Shown piece after piece: positions 48,781-60,820 of a stretch of DNA of 64,000 nucleotides; positions within the stretch are counted from its first letter, which is position 1; each line of letters begins with the position of its first letter. Location of the stretch: positions 4,737,878-4,801,877 of the forward strand of contig LR746264.1 of NCBI GenBank assembly GCA_902729315.2. Reading direction: 5' to 3'. The notes beneath the pieces were generated by a model. It ran no database searches and had not been told where the DNA came from. It was given only the letters and a program-made list of their open reading frames with translations. Position numbers and translations under genes: made by a program. This stretch comes from Spirodela intermedia. Taxonomy: Eukaryota; Streptophyta; Magnoliopsida; Alismatales; Araceae.

Positions 48781-51600
48781 AAAACTTAAGTGTTGTCAAT
48801 GTTCTTCTTTGTTAGAGCTGAATACTAATATATTGTTGAGTAAAGTGTCGTCGATGTTCTGTTCATCAAAGTTCGGAATGTTGTTGGCACATTTTAGAGA
48901 CTGAAGGGCATTACTAGGAACTCATAGTGGTCTTCGTGGGTGTGAAAAGTTGTTTTCGGCATGTCCACCTTGATACGAATCTGGTGGTAGTCGGATTTCA
49001 ATACCAAAAAACTGATTGCGTCATGAAGCTCGTCGAGCAGCTCGTCCACGTTGGGAATTAGGAAGCGATCAAGGCCCATGATCTTGTTTAGCACTCTATA
49101 ATCAACATAGAAACACCAGCTCCCCTCTTTTTTCTTCACCAACAGGGCTGGACTAATGTATGGGCTGGTAGAGTGGTGAGCGGCACAATTCACAGACGAG
49201 CCTCTGGATCTCTGTCTTTTGAACCTGTGGATATCAAAAAGGCCGTACATTGATCGGTATTGAGTTTGGTTCTAACGGAATGCCGTGGTCGATGTCCCAC
49301 TGCGGCGGCAGTTTGATGTTGTCGTTGAAAACACTCGGGAATTGTCAGCAGAGTCTATCTTGCCAGTACTGTCTGTGAGGAGGTGTCCTTGATATCTGAG
49401 GAATGATTGAGTTGGAAGAGCTTGATCATCACTGCCGACTACCGGCGGAGTTCCTTGGTCAGCATCTTGAGTGAAGTATCCTGCGGGGCAGGGTGAGGAT
49501 CCACAGGGAGGACCACCTGTTGCAGCCTCTTTAGCACAGTTAATGTGGGGGCTTCCAGGCCAAATGTGACGCGCTTCTTGGAATTCATCCACTCATTCTG
49601 AGGATGATGTTTGAATTGGGGGACGGTAGCAGTAGAAACTCAGTCATGAAGAGGGACTGGAGCTCAAGGGGAACCTGTCAAGAGATCCTGCTACTTGAGA
49701 CCTTGTCGCCATTGCCGACGACAATCTAGAACTACGCTGTGCGGGTTATTGGGATCTTTTGTTGGATATTTCCGTTTTGTGCTGCACATACCATTATTGT
49801 GCATAATGGTTATTGCAACAGCTGTTTTGAGGCTTGACGGTCGACGGTTTGGTCCCATTGATGGAAGGGATTGAAACCGTCGAGCCTCTTTTTGAGGCTA
49901 TAAATTCAAGGGTTTGGTCCCTGCTTCATCATCGTCGGAGTCCTCAAGGTCCCCATCTGCCTGAGGAGAAATTCCCCGGTGATTGAAGTAGAAGGCCATC
50001 CCGTGTCATGGATTCCGGCGGTACGCTTCCGCAACTTCGTTCCTGTCATCTTATCCTTGTTGGCGGCTTGACGGGCAATAACATTGTCCGTGGCGTTGCT
50101 GTCCACCAATACGGTTACAGTTTGCCCGTGCAGGTATCCCATGAATTTGAAGGTGCTTGGTTGATCATCATCTGCCAGTGCATTGGCCGTGAGTTCGATG
50201 TTTGCGTGCTTTTCATCGGCAGGACCTTCCGGCGGCGGATGCTCATCTTCGACGGTTTCCAGAGAGTTGAGAGTTTCCTCTTCTATCTAAAGGATTTGAA
50301 GTTCGAAGCGACGGCGATGGCCCGGGCCATATTTATCATTGCAAGAGAAGCACAGTCCTTGTGCGCCCCGCTGTTGGATTTCCGTCCTGTGGAGAGTTGG
50401 GGGACGCCTTGTTGGGCTTGCCATCAGATTGACCGGTTGCGACCGTTGAGGGTGGTTCTGACTATTGCTGCTTACGAAAGTGTAAGTCGTGGGCGATTGT
50501 TGCTGCTGAAGTGGCCTTGTAGCTGTTAAATCGCCCTCCCGACTCCATCGATCTCAATTTGATGTTTTTGGTTTCAACCTTTTGCGCCGTGCGCATAATG
50601 GCCTTCAAGCCTTTCTGGTCGAGCAAGCTCTTCCTTCCAAGCTCGTGCCGGTGGTCGCGAGCTTTTTTTCTGCGGAAAGCTTATGGACGGAGAAACAAAG
50701 CTCCACGCGAAAGACCCAGCTCTCCGGGTTGTCACCGTTGAAAAGGGACATTTCAAGCTTCCTGGCGTCTGGCCGGAGAAGTCGCAACGCGATGTGATTC
50801 GTCAGTGTCGGTTCGCAATTCGTGAACTGTCGGCCCGTCCCGCTGACTCGGGGTTAGCGTTGACCGGTCGGGGTTGGTGGCGTCGGCAGCCCTATCCGGT
50901 GGCATCCGGTGGCAGTCGGGGACTCTGAGATCTGATCTGCTGTCGTAGGTCAGTGAGCGCCTGAAGGATGACTTCCAACTGTTGGGAGACAGCAGTGTCC
51001 CGTTCTAGCAGGAGCGTCAGGTCCCGCTTGATATCGGGGGCATCATGGCGGATTTCCTTGACGTCGCTTTCTAGCTGTTCCACCTGGTCACTGGCCTAAG
51101 GAGACATGACTGAAATGGCTCTGATACAAACTGATAGGTTCCTCTAAATCCTCGAAAGGAATTCGACACGGAAATGGCGAATGGGTGCGATCAAGGCCAA
51201 GGTAGAAAGGAAATAAGATGAGCTTTTTATTCCAGAGAATTCAGGACGGTAACAGAACTGACAGCAAGGGAACCCGTCCGTGTGGATCGGGCTCTGACTC
51301 AAAGCAAAGGACAACAGATGAAACAAGCAATAGGGGGGTAGATGACCGATTCGAGGGGTTCAGCCTCCAGACTTTCTTCTCTGCCTCCGCTCTTCTCTGT
51401 AGCCGATTATAAAGGCAGTGAATTCTCTTATTTCCTGTAAATAATGCCAATGAATTCAATTGGAGGTTTCCGTGATTTCCTCCCACTCCAGCTCATCGGC
51501 GCCCTACCTTGCTTTGGGCGTCCTGCTGTCGCCTTCCCTCCTCTATCTCCGGGCTCGACACGCTTTTTGTAACCGACCATTTAATGCGAGGATCGCATCA
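48781..51600 (-). mobile_element. degraded Ty3/gypsy retrotransposon, 5' part, minus strand
   Basis: Read on the minus strand: an LTR at 51600-51132 (TGAT..ATCA), then a primer-binding site resembling TGGTATCAGAGCC (51113-51130), then gag beginning ATGTCTCCT followed at once by a TAG, with coiled-coil gag sequence (50892-51083) and a shifted retrotransposon gag domain (SLFNGDNPESWVFRVE, 50605-50787). Next come a protease remnant (VLVDSNATDNVI, family DSGAT) near 50100 and reverse transcriptase (VDYRVLNK.., DYHQIRIK, HYEFLVMPF, then LNNILVFSSNKEEH) from 49250 to 48781. Several stops and frameshifts; the second catalytic Asp pair reads NN. RNase H, integrase and the second LTR are missing, so it is truncated near 48780. 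Confidence 0.85.
51132..51600 (-). repeat. LTR of the Ty3/gypsy element (469 bp)
   Basis: The limits are set by TGAT at one end, ATCA at the other, and a tRNA-Met-like primer-binding site two bases beyond 51132. In element sense it has a TATA-like TTTATAATC near 51407-51415 and an AATAAA near 51224-51230, in the expected order for U3 then R. No second LTR is in the window, so age cannot be estimated from LTR divergence. Confidence 0.65.
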
Positions 51601-54094
51601 GATTCCCAGTGACAGATGACTATTACCGTCAATTTTATTCGTCTGGCCACACACCAACACCGTCAACTAGATCCTGTTTCGTGCCGTATGGCCTCTCCCG
51701 CACAGCTTGGGACGAGCGTTGGTCCAGCAGTTGTCTAAATTATCTATTTGGTGGTCTGCTTGGGCCGCTTGTTCGCGATAATTCATTACATCACAGAGAC
51801 GTCCGCAAGCTTTATTTCACAAAGCCCAGATATTTTCCCCACGTACTCTTTTTTTTCTACCCAGATCAGAGAAAAAAACATGGGGCATCCGCACTCGGCT
51901 GCCCGAATTGCGACCTGGATACGCAAGTTTCACAAAATAAGCCGGATTGGCTCACGGCGATGACGATTCTCACTATTTTTAGAAGAAATGCAATGCTAAG
52001 CGTGTGGACTAGTCAGATGTCGAATGTCAACAACGAGAGAGAGAGAGAGAGAGTTAATCTTTTACTATCAAATATATGGTCCTGTGGCGCCGTGTTGCTG
52101 GAAGAGAAATAAATTCATAATATTTATGGGTTCCTGTCCATTTGTGGCGTCATGTTTCCGGTATAGATGTCAGATTTACGTGACATTTGTCTCATTGGAA
52201 AGACCCAAGGGTACGGATGATTGAGGTAAGTGCCGAATTCCATGTTTGAGTAAGGCATCAATATCTGAGGTTGACGACCATAATAACTTCGTGTATCGTA
52301 CTTATCTTGTCGGTTCCGAGATACATGGGCTTTGTCCCTCTCTGTCTCTCTGTCTCTCACTCTCTCGTTCCCTTCCTTCTTGCCCGCTGCCCCTCCCTCA
52401 TACTATCCTTTCAACTATTTGAGGAAGGCAGCCCGAGCCATCTCTAGAACTAGTTTGTGAGCTCTTATCAGGATCTTGCAAAAGGTCTTGCTGAAGCCTA
52501 GATTTCTCTCAGTTGACGCCTACAAAAGGAAACCCCCTCGGTAAACCGTCAATGTCTAACACAATATTGTCATTAAAGTTGAGAAAATACAACCCTGGGA
52601 ATAAACGTGGGAGATTCCCAGCGGAGCACATGATGCGCGAAGCGAGGGGATTTCATTTCACCTATGATCAGATCAGTGGGCAACCAACGTGTACTTTTTC
52701 GTGGTGTTGTTGACGTTGACTTTATTAAAGCGAAAACCCCTTGTCGTCGGTGTTATAGTGATCGGTCGGAGAAGTGCCGTCGATTTTGACTTGTTGTTCT
52801 CGATCGTCCAAGAACCCCAGTCTAGCGCGTTGCACATGTCGACCAGAAGGCACCTTCGAAGTCAATCATACCGAGAGAATAGGGCACGAGAGAAATGAGC
52901 AAGCATCAAATAAGCTTGATTGGCCCACAGCGATAAGTTCCACCAGTTATCATGAAGATGGAGAAATGACAGGGGAAAGACAAAGTGGGTGAGAAGGAGA
53001 AATCTGCCGATCTACTATTTGACCGGCTAGAAAGATGATAAATCTCTTTTCGTAAATACTCTATAAATTTGTGGTTACGTTCTGAGTTTACACTAATTCT
53101 GAGTATAAAGCATGAATATCTAGTTCGAGGGAAAAGATCATTTGCAGTCACGTATTACCCTCTCCGAGTTGTGTGTACATCTCTCTGTCTCTCTCTCCTT
53201 CTCTCCTTCTCGCACTAACTCTCTCAAGTCTGATCGTAGATCATTTCAGAAGGTAGTCCAAATTCAGAGCTACTTAGTTAGATATATTACTCAACTTTTG
53301 TAAGGATTTGAAATCGAAATCGTTTTCTCATTTTACAACCGGCGGAGCAACTCTACTGGCTGATAATTTGTGTTCCAATTTTATTTTTAGTTGTGCTTGT
53401 CTTGATTTTACTTTTTTCTAATGAAAGTTTACTTAGTTAAGATCATTTAAATCCATTTATTTCAAACAACTCAGTTTTTGTACGAATTCGACTCAAATGA
53501 TTTTCCATTTCACTTCTAGTTGTTGTATTTCCTATTTCCTTCCTTGTTTTTCCTTATTTTACGTTTATTTTCTGTCATTTATTGCTGCTTTATTTTTACA
53601 ATTTTCTCTGTCATCTTCTTTAATAAATTTTACCAATCTAGTGTCATCAGTTCTAAAACATAGGCACATCAAATCTAGGACATTCAAAGCTTAGAACATG
53701 GTGACAACATTATCGGGCATCAAAGAAGATCAAAACCTGGAGAATTATTTTTGTTATTGTTTGTTATTTCTTTTTATTTCAACAAATCATTCTGAAGGAA
53801 AAATTGTTATTGAGATTGACCATTATCCCTCTAGACAACTTGAATTCACCAAAAAAAATATTATTATTTTGAATTCGGCTTATAAATGTTTGAAATTTGA
53901 TTATTTTGGTTACAACAACCAATGTGATATTAGTCACCCATACAAAAACTTACAAGAGAAGCTTCACAGTTTGCTTTAAAAATCAAGCGATGTGCCACTG
54001 TAGAAACCAAACGTTGGCCGGCAAGAGTGGCTGTGCGCGCTGGGACCATATCAGGGGACTGTGGCGAAACGTCCGCGTTTACAACACGCGGTGT
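51601..54094. other. non-coding region with small microsatellites
   Basis: It contains a (GA)n run near 52038-52052 and a CT-rich tract near 52340-52370 and 53180-53210. Open frames of 167 codons (51609-52112) and 93 codons (53698-53979) are present, but neither resembles a known family. Probably decayed transposon and promoter-like leftovers. Confidence 0.4.
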
Positions 54095-54629
54095 CAAGGG
54101 ATGACCTCTCATCACGGTGGCGGGAGGTTGTCGGCAGAGACAACTGGTCCGGCATGCTTGACCCGATCGACCCACTCCTCCGGGCGGAGCTCACGCGGTA
54201 AGGCGAGTTTGCGCAGGCCTGCTACGACGCCTTCGACTTCGACCCCTACTCCCCGTACTACGGCGGCTGCAAGTGCACCCCTGCAGCTTCTTCGAGTCTC
54301 TTGGCATGGGGAACGTTGGCTACGAGATCACACGCTACTTCTACGCCACCTTGGACGTGAAGCTCCCCAACTTCGTCCGGTGCTCGAAGGGAAAAGATGC
54401 CTGGAGCGAGTCCGCTAACTGGATCCGCTACGCCGCCGTGTCTGACGACGCCACCACGGCCGCCGCGACATAGCACTTTGCTGGCGCGGCACGATGACCG
54501 TTCCGGAATGGATGGTCGACCTGACGGACTTCCAGCAGTCGGTGCACGCCGAGGGGATACCCACCCCAGACCGCTCCATGACGGTGATGGCGGGCTTCGT
54601 GAACCTCTACACGGATAAGAACACGGCCG
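54095..54629 (+). pseudogene. phospholipase A1-II pseudogene, 5' half of exon 1
   Basis: Closely matches the first half of the lipase exon at 60737-59612 in opposite orientation. Visible damage: a Tyr codon changed to TAA near 54200, a one-base deletion near 54284, and a 7-base loss near 54462 that shifts the frame again. Homology begins around CAAGGGATGACCTC, after the original ATG region, and ends abruptly at ACACGGCCG. The GxSxG serine and everything downstream are absent. At the site where the full-length copy has lost a base (60374/60375) this relic keeps the G. Confidence 0.92.
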
Positions 54630-55299
54630 GTTTTCATAGTTTTGAAATGACTCCACTAGCTTCTCCGCCGTAAATTCATTATCTACACTAACTATAGAAG
54701 TCTCAAGTTCCTCTTAGAGTAGCGACAAGTGGCTCTGGGCCATTAGGTGGCTCCCAAGACTCCTAAGCTTTGACTTCGAGATCTGCTTCAAGACGGAAAT
54801 AAAAATCAAGCAGCTGATGCTCTTCTCGAAGGTCATGGGACTCAGAACTTCTATCTATGGAAGCTAATGTTTAGATTTTTAAAATCAATTCTCTAAAGCT
54901 ATGTTCATATAAAATCAATAAAACTTAAAAACTGGTGATAATTTTTTAAGTTGATCACAAGGATGTAAGATAATATCAAGAAAATTTTCAAAATTTTTCT
55001 CAAAGAATATGACTTTATATGAGTTCTAAACTTAATGATGGTAAAAAATATTTTTAAAATTTTAAAAAAGGAAATTTGAGTGATGACGTCAAGTAGACAT
55101 AAGCACCACTCGAACATCGATTTAGACAAAAATAAAGTTCCATTTGGAAATTATTGTGTAAGCAATTCCAAAAGATTTGATCAATAAAATTGAGATTTGT
55201 AAACGTCTAATGGATTGTAATGAAATAAAGAAGAGTTTCGAAATTTAAGTTCAAGCAAACTATCATTAATTTGAAGAGTAATTTTTTTTTAAACAAGGA
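54630..55299. other. AT-rich sequence next to the lipase relic
   Basis: No gene or recognisable repeat. A minus-strand frame at 54905-55129 is low-complexity and AT-rich and is not protein-like. Confidence 0.45.
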
Positions 55300-55620
55300 A
55301 CACAAAGTTCTGACATCGTATTGGTGATTGCCATAATTCTATATGTTGTAAATGTAGAAACTAATGTCACGGAGGATAGAGGGGAGAATGGTGGAAACCG
55401 CCTCTAGATTCATTCAACTCTAACCTATTATCTAGGGAGTAACACTACACAACTTTTGCGAAAACATCATCAACTAATTACACTATTTCTTTACGACCTA
55501 GAACTTCCAACACTCCCTCAAGATGAACTTTGAAAACTTCATCTTGACTAAGTTGGTGATGACAAAAATCTTGTCCTCTAAGCATTCACTTGTTGGTGAT
55601 GACGAAGATTTTGTTGTGGC
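55300..55620 (-). mobile_element. copia-like LTR with adjoining internal sequence
   Basis: On the minus strand an LTR-like segment begins TGTTGGAAGTTCTAGG (about 55516) right after CATCTTGAGGGAG, the usual polypurine tract of Ty1/copia elements. Upstream of that, KMKFSKF recalls the end of copia RNase H. At the far side, near 55310-55325, GATGTCAGAACTTTG resembles a TGGTATCAGAGCTTTG primer-binding site. The LTR itself aligns with 37215-37420. It is short and decayed. Confidence 0.6.
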
Positions 55621-57290
55621 AGCAACTCTCCCTTTGATGGTAATCATAGATGATTGCCACTAAGGTTGTGGATTCATCGACACCTTTGTCTCCTCTGATG
55701 CTTGTCATGCCCCAAGAACAAGTCACCATGGATATGATATCACCAAACACCTCGAGGCTGCAAAGCCTACCTCGGGGTCATGAGGTAGTTGATAGGTTGG
55801 CACCAAGCATATAGAGAATATCCTTTTGCTAGGAGATCTGCATAGTGCAAAGCTTTAATGCAAAGGCTCTTAGCTATAACAATTGATGTGATGTCAAGCC
55901 TCAGCTCTTAGAAGAGGCGAGGGCCAGCACCCCTCCCACCAATCAAGTAATGAACTCATAGAGGATTGAAAGGTGAAGGGCATTTCAACAAAGGTAGAGG
56001 TGAGTAAACAACACCATACAACATGGACTATAGCAACTTGGACTGTGGAGAACTTTGGTCACAAAACTAGGAAAGACGTAGAACTGATGCAAAACAAAGA
56101 GAGATAAACTAAGGACAAAGTACAACATTGGTCTGAGACAAGCGTGGATAAGAGAGGCTGATTTCACCTCTCTCAAGAAGACTGATGAAGATGGAAGCAA
56201 TGATAATGAACCTAGATATTTCAACCTCTAGACAAAAGGCTGGATGTAGATACAAATGATGTGAATGAACTTGAAGATGTCGTTGATAAACCCGCTACTG
56301 ATGAACTCAGATCTAATGTCAAATGTCAAATGGAGATCACTCTTGAAGACATAAGATAGAGCAAGATCAGTGCTCTATCATCGTAAAACTTCCTCATTGA
56401 CAAGGGACCTCACTATAAAAGGAGGTGGTGTTGCAGTGTTGGCAGAGATAACATTGACAGTAGTGGTAACTTGTGACTCCAATAAGAAGAAAAACTTGTC
56501 ATCCCTAGGCAAGAGGACTGAAAAAAGTAGAACTACTCTAAATGACATAAAGAAAACCTGCTTGAAATGGTAAGATATCATGCCTATAAATAGTTAAAGG
56601 ATAACATGCCTCAAATGATGTAAGAAGTGCTTCACAATGAAACCCTAACTGAACAAAGTTAATGCTGAATAGAGGCAACAGTAGTGGGCTACCTCAAGTA
56701 GGAGATGCCAAACAAGACTGATGCTAGATAGAGACAGCAACAATAGTGGTGGAGGCGACAACAATGACACTCCCTTAGGTAGGAGATGTTGAACAAGAGC
56801 TGATGAAAACCCCAGTGAAACAAACTTGCTATGATACCATACTTACTTTACATGAAAAAATCTATGATAAACTCTGATATAGATAAAATGCATATGAGGA
56901 TAGTAATTCAAATTTCACGATAGTTTGACATTCAAGTCAAATTCAGATTTCCTTAATTGAGATAGTCCTCAAGTTAAGTTCTTAAATAACAATCTCAATA
57001 TTGTTGGTCATGGGTTTGATAATTCGGAATGCTCAACTGTGAATTGTAATTCATTATTCTCAAATACTTAGAAAATCACATCTGTTTGAGAGAACTATCT
57101 ATGCTCATTAACTCAAGGCAAAACTAACACACGGAAGACACAAGGATTTATTATAATGAGAATGTGATAAATTAAGTAAGCTCGCATACCCTTGTCTTGT
57201 ATTTTGTTGTCCATACCTATTGATATGTTCATCATCATTTTTGAAGTATAGAATATTTTTCAAACAAGATCATCTAACACAATAGTATGT
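55621..57290. other. repeat-derived sequence without intact genes
   Basis: Probably the decayed interior of the copia-like element, to judge by its position beside the LTR, but I cannot align integrase or reverse transcriptase motifs with confidence. Open frames are at most about 80 codons. Confidence 0.4.
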
Positions 57291-57580
57291 TTATTGAGAA
57301 TTTCATGTGCACATGTCTGTTTGATTTATGCATTTCTTGTAAAGTTCTCACTTACCCATTATTAGGTGCATCATTTACTTTGTTTGAGTATTGATGCATT
57401 TTAAGCTTGTAGAATTTCATGTGCCTAATTCATATATTGAGAATTTCATATGCACATGTCTGTTGATTTATGCATTTCTCAATACTCAATCAAAGACATT
57501 CTTGTAAAGTTCTCACTTACTCATTATTAGGTGCATGGTTTACTTTGTTTGAGTATTGATGCATTATAAGATTGTAGAGG
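57291..57580 (+). repeat. imperfect tandem duplication, about 145-bp unit
   Basis: Copy 1 (about 57291-57415) and copy 2 (about 57433-57580) share ATTGAGAATTTCAT, GCACATGTCTGTT, TTCTTGTAAAGTTCTCACTTA and TTTGAGTATTGATGCATT in order. Copy 2 has an extra internal segment of about 20 bases. Confidence 0.88.
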
Positions 57581-58249
57581 TATTAAAATATCATTTCTAC
57601 CCTACTCTAAACGTGAGGGAAAGCTTAATACATGTAATTGAATTGACTTTTGATTTGAATGCCAACTTTTGGCCTTCTAACACATACCCCCAGCTCCTTT
57701 ACTATATTAAGATATTCAACAAAATAGGTAGTAAACATAACAAAATCCTAGAAATTCTAATATTTGGAAATTCAATCCAATAACTTAGTTCCATCTTAGA
57801 ATAGGATTCCCAATAGGTTATCACATTACTATTTTTCTGCATGATTTGAAACCTAAATTCAGTGTGTCCTTGACCCTTAATTTAATAAACAATTATCCCC
57901 CTATACAACATTCCACCTTAGTTACTCTTCTCATTCAAAATTGAATTAAAATTTTCAAGTGGTCGTATCATAATCGATCTTTAACCATATCACAAAACCC
58001 TTTTGTGAACATTAAAGTTATTTACATAATAATGCAAACTTCTGGTGCTTGAGAGGGTCATCCATAAGTGAAGTATTTCACATAAATAAAGTCACTCAAA
58101 GAGACTTGTAAATTTCGAAATATTATACCTATGTAAGACACTACGAAAAATTCAGGGCCTGAAAACATGCTTCAAATAGAGAAAATTTTCATTAAAGGTA
58201 AAATAATATTACGCATCTCCAAATAGTAGAATAGTCATTAGATATAAGT

Positions 58250-58650
58250 TTCTGTTACAACTATGTACATGAATGCTCTAATTCGGTTTGAATTTAAGGA
58301 TGTCATAAGATCAATAGATGGTGTTAATATGATAAAGTTATAATTTGACTCTTGGTCAACTATTCTAATCTTTCTATATTTATTCTTTAAATCCTTGACT
58401 TTTATTGATATCTGAGATTTAAATTGTTCAAATACTGGGGAGTTTATAGTGGTTTTCCCCTTGACTACATCCACTCAATAGGAGCACCCCATTCTTGGGT
58501 TCGGCTGAAATAATATTTAATGATAATAACTAATTACAGGGCTTAGTTCCCTTTGAGTTTTACCCTTAAATTGTCCTTTAGATTCAAAACTCTAGGTGTG
58601 CGAACACCGATTAGTTGCGAACGAGTAGTTTTCAACTGGTAGATAATGAT
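58250..58650 (+). repeat. dispersed repeat family A, copy 3
   Basis: Aligns in the same orientation as about 11690-12010, sharing blocks around TTTGACTCTTGGTCAACTAT, GTGGTTTTCCCCTT and CCCTTAAATTGTCC. It is diverged, with no gene nearby apart from the lipase 0.6 kb downstream. Confidence 0.5.
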
Positions 58651-59283
58651 CTATCTTGGTAACATCCACGACTAAAATTCAATCACCAAAATTGTTCATT
58701 AATTTTGAAAAAAATATAAAATAAGAGGTTCTTTGAATTTGGAAGAATCACTTGTTACATCTGGTTCCGTTTAAAATATCTATGGCATGAGTATATGCAT
58801 GCTTGTACCTATGACACCAGCTTACATTGAAAAGTATTTTATTGATCTGATGTAATGTAGGGAGCAGTTGAGAAAAGAAACAGAGAAGGCTCCTGAGTCC
58901 TCTGGTATAAGGTTAGGAAGAAAGGCTGTAACAACATCTCAAATACTTTTGACTTTCGGCTGAGCTACAACTTAGATGTAATATAACAAAGTTCTCTGGT
59001 CCTTTTGCAAGTTGTGCCTTTCGGCTTATTGCTACAACTTCTAACTCCACACCGTCAGATTCATCTGAACCGGTCATTTGATTCCTGCACCTCAAATCCA
59101 CTTGCAGATCTAATTTTTTTCCCTCATCTCGTTCTTTTTATTTGTTTATTTCGGATATGCTCGTCGAGGGTAATGCCTGGGCTCGTCCTCCTCAAACGCC
59201 GGGCACTTAGAAAACCCTCCCCTGCGTGGCCGGCCGATAGCGAACCTATCTCAGCCTTTGCGGGCGAGGCGAATCTGGCTGAG

Positions 59284-60737
59284 CTAGTCGTCGATGTCGG
59301 CAGGGTGGTCGTCATCCCTGGTGCGCGCTGGCTGTGTCCATCGCCCGTTGGCGGTGCGGGTCAGTCCCCTGTTGGCGTCCTGGCGCCACTTCGGGGGCAC
59401 CATGTGTTCCTCCTTGAGAAAGTCCAAACTCTTGTTAACCAGCGCCGGGTCCCGTCCGCTCACCATCGCGAAACTCCGTCCCGTCCCGTGGTGCCTGTAA
59501 ATCCCAATGCAATGGCAGGTGAGGAATCAGAGGGCTCTGGTCCCCACCTCGGTTCTCGCTTCTAATGCCTCGCTGCATTTACACTGTTGCGCGGTGACGA
59601 AAAGTACTTACCCGTCGAGGAGGTGGAGGTGAGTCTCGAGATTGTGGAAGCCGAAGAAATCGAATTTTGTGTCTTGGAGGAACGGTGATCGGCGATAATC
59701 GAGCGCCAGCTTCACGCCTACGTGCCAGTAGCTCCACGGAATCAAGGCCCCTGCGCTGCGCAGCAACCCCGGGGTGTCTTCGTTGATTACAACTCCGGGG
59801 ACAGTGGGCACAACGTCGTGAACGTTCAGCACTCGAAGACACTTCAAGCCGAGTGCCTTCTCGAACCTGTCCTTGAAGCTTTCGTTCCCAAGTCTCGGCC
59901 CCGCAAACGAGTACACGGTCACCGGTAGCACCCTCTCCTTCCCCCCCGCCGGCGCCAGTCTATTTAGCCCAACTTCCGCCAAGTCGTATGCGCTGAGGGT
60001 GGCAAGGGCGCTGCCGAGGCTGTGCCCTGTAATGGAGATGCTGACCTCTTCTCCTCGTTCCTCGGCGTACCGCAGCACCTGCCGCCTCACCTCGGCCAGC
60101 ACCTGCTCCCTGACGGAGTACTTGGAGTAGCGGTCGGCCGTGTTCTTATCCGTGTAGAGGTTCACGAAGCCCGCCATCACCTTCACGGAGCGGTCTGGGG
60201 TGGGTATCCCCTCGGCGTGCACCGGCTGCTGGACCTCCGTCAGGTCGGCAATCTTTTCCAGATCGGTCACCGTGCCGCGCCAGCAAACTGCTATATCACG
60301 GCGGCCGAGGCGCGCCGTGGTGGCGTCGTCGGACACGGCGACGTAGCCGATCCAGTTAGCGGACTCGCTCCAGGATCTTTTCTCTTCGACCACCGGAAGA
60401 AGTTGGGGAGCTTCACGTCCAAGGTGGCGTAGAGGTAACGCGTGACCTCGTAGCCAGCGTTCCCCTTGCCAAGCGACTCGAAGAAGCAGCGGGGGGTGTA
60501 CTTGCAGCCGCCGCAGTACCGGGAGTAGGGGTCGAAGTCGAAGGCGTCGTAGCAGGCCTGCGCAAACTCGCCGTACCGCATGAGCTCCGCCCGGAGGAGT
60601 GGGTCGATCGGGTCAAGCATGCCGGCCCAGTTGTCCCTGCCGGCCACATCCCGCCACAGTGACGGGAGGTCATCCCTTGGTTGCTGCAACCCGCTGTTGG
60701 AGGCGGGAGGGAGGATCTGAGTAGTAGCGGAAGTCAT
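59284..60737 (-). CDS. class II phospholipase A1 (DAD1-like lipase), frameshifted in exon 1
   Basis: Exon 1 runs 60737-59612 (ATG at 60737), intron 59611-59495 (GTAAGT..TTTACAG), exon 2 59494-59284 (TAG). Relative to its own conserved protein, exon 1 lacks one base between 60375 and 60374 (about codon 121): the frame is right before (..FFRWSKRKD) and right again in the next frame after (WSESANWIGYVAVSD). With that base the phases close at about 445 residues, normal for the family. Intact parts include GHSLGS (catalytic Ser codon 60021-60019), FAGPRLGN, the HDVVPTVPG region with the likely Asp, and HNLETHLH with the likely His. No chloroplast transit peptide is obvious, which fits the cytosolic class II group. 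These enzymes cut the sn-1 acyl chain of phospholipids. Either a young pseudogene or a sequencing error. Confidence 0.88.
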
Positions 60738-60812
60738 GAAGGAAGTAGTTGAGGCTGTCGTGGCCGGTGTGACAGGAGGATTGTTCGATGGCCCTCTATT
60801 TGCACCTGGGCT

Positions 60813-60820
60813 TATTTATA
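60813..60820 (-). promoter_or_regulatory. TATA box of the phospholipase A1 gene
   Basis: TATAAATA on the minus strand, 76 bases upstream of the ATG at 60737. It would place the start near 60785 and a leader of about 45-50 bases. Context CCTATAAATAAG is a strong plant TATA match. Confidence 0.7.

Noticed and set aside
50008-50529. Plus-strand open frame of 173 codons
   Set aside because: It is opposite the minus-strand gypsy gag/protease remains and has no recognisable domain.
51609-52112. Plus-strand open frame of 167 codons right after the gypsy LTR
   Set aside because: No domain recognised, an ERERER run from a GA microsatellite, and no splice or promoter support.
53698-53979. 93-codon open frame in AT-rich DNA
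   Set aside because: AT-driven composition (many N, I, K, F) and no similarity to a family.
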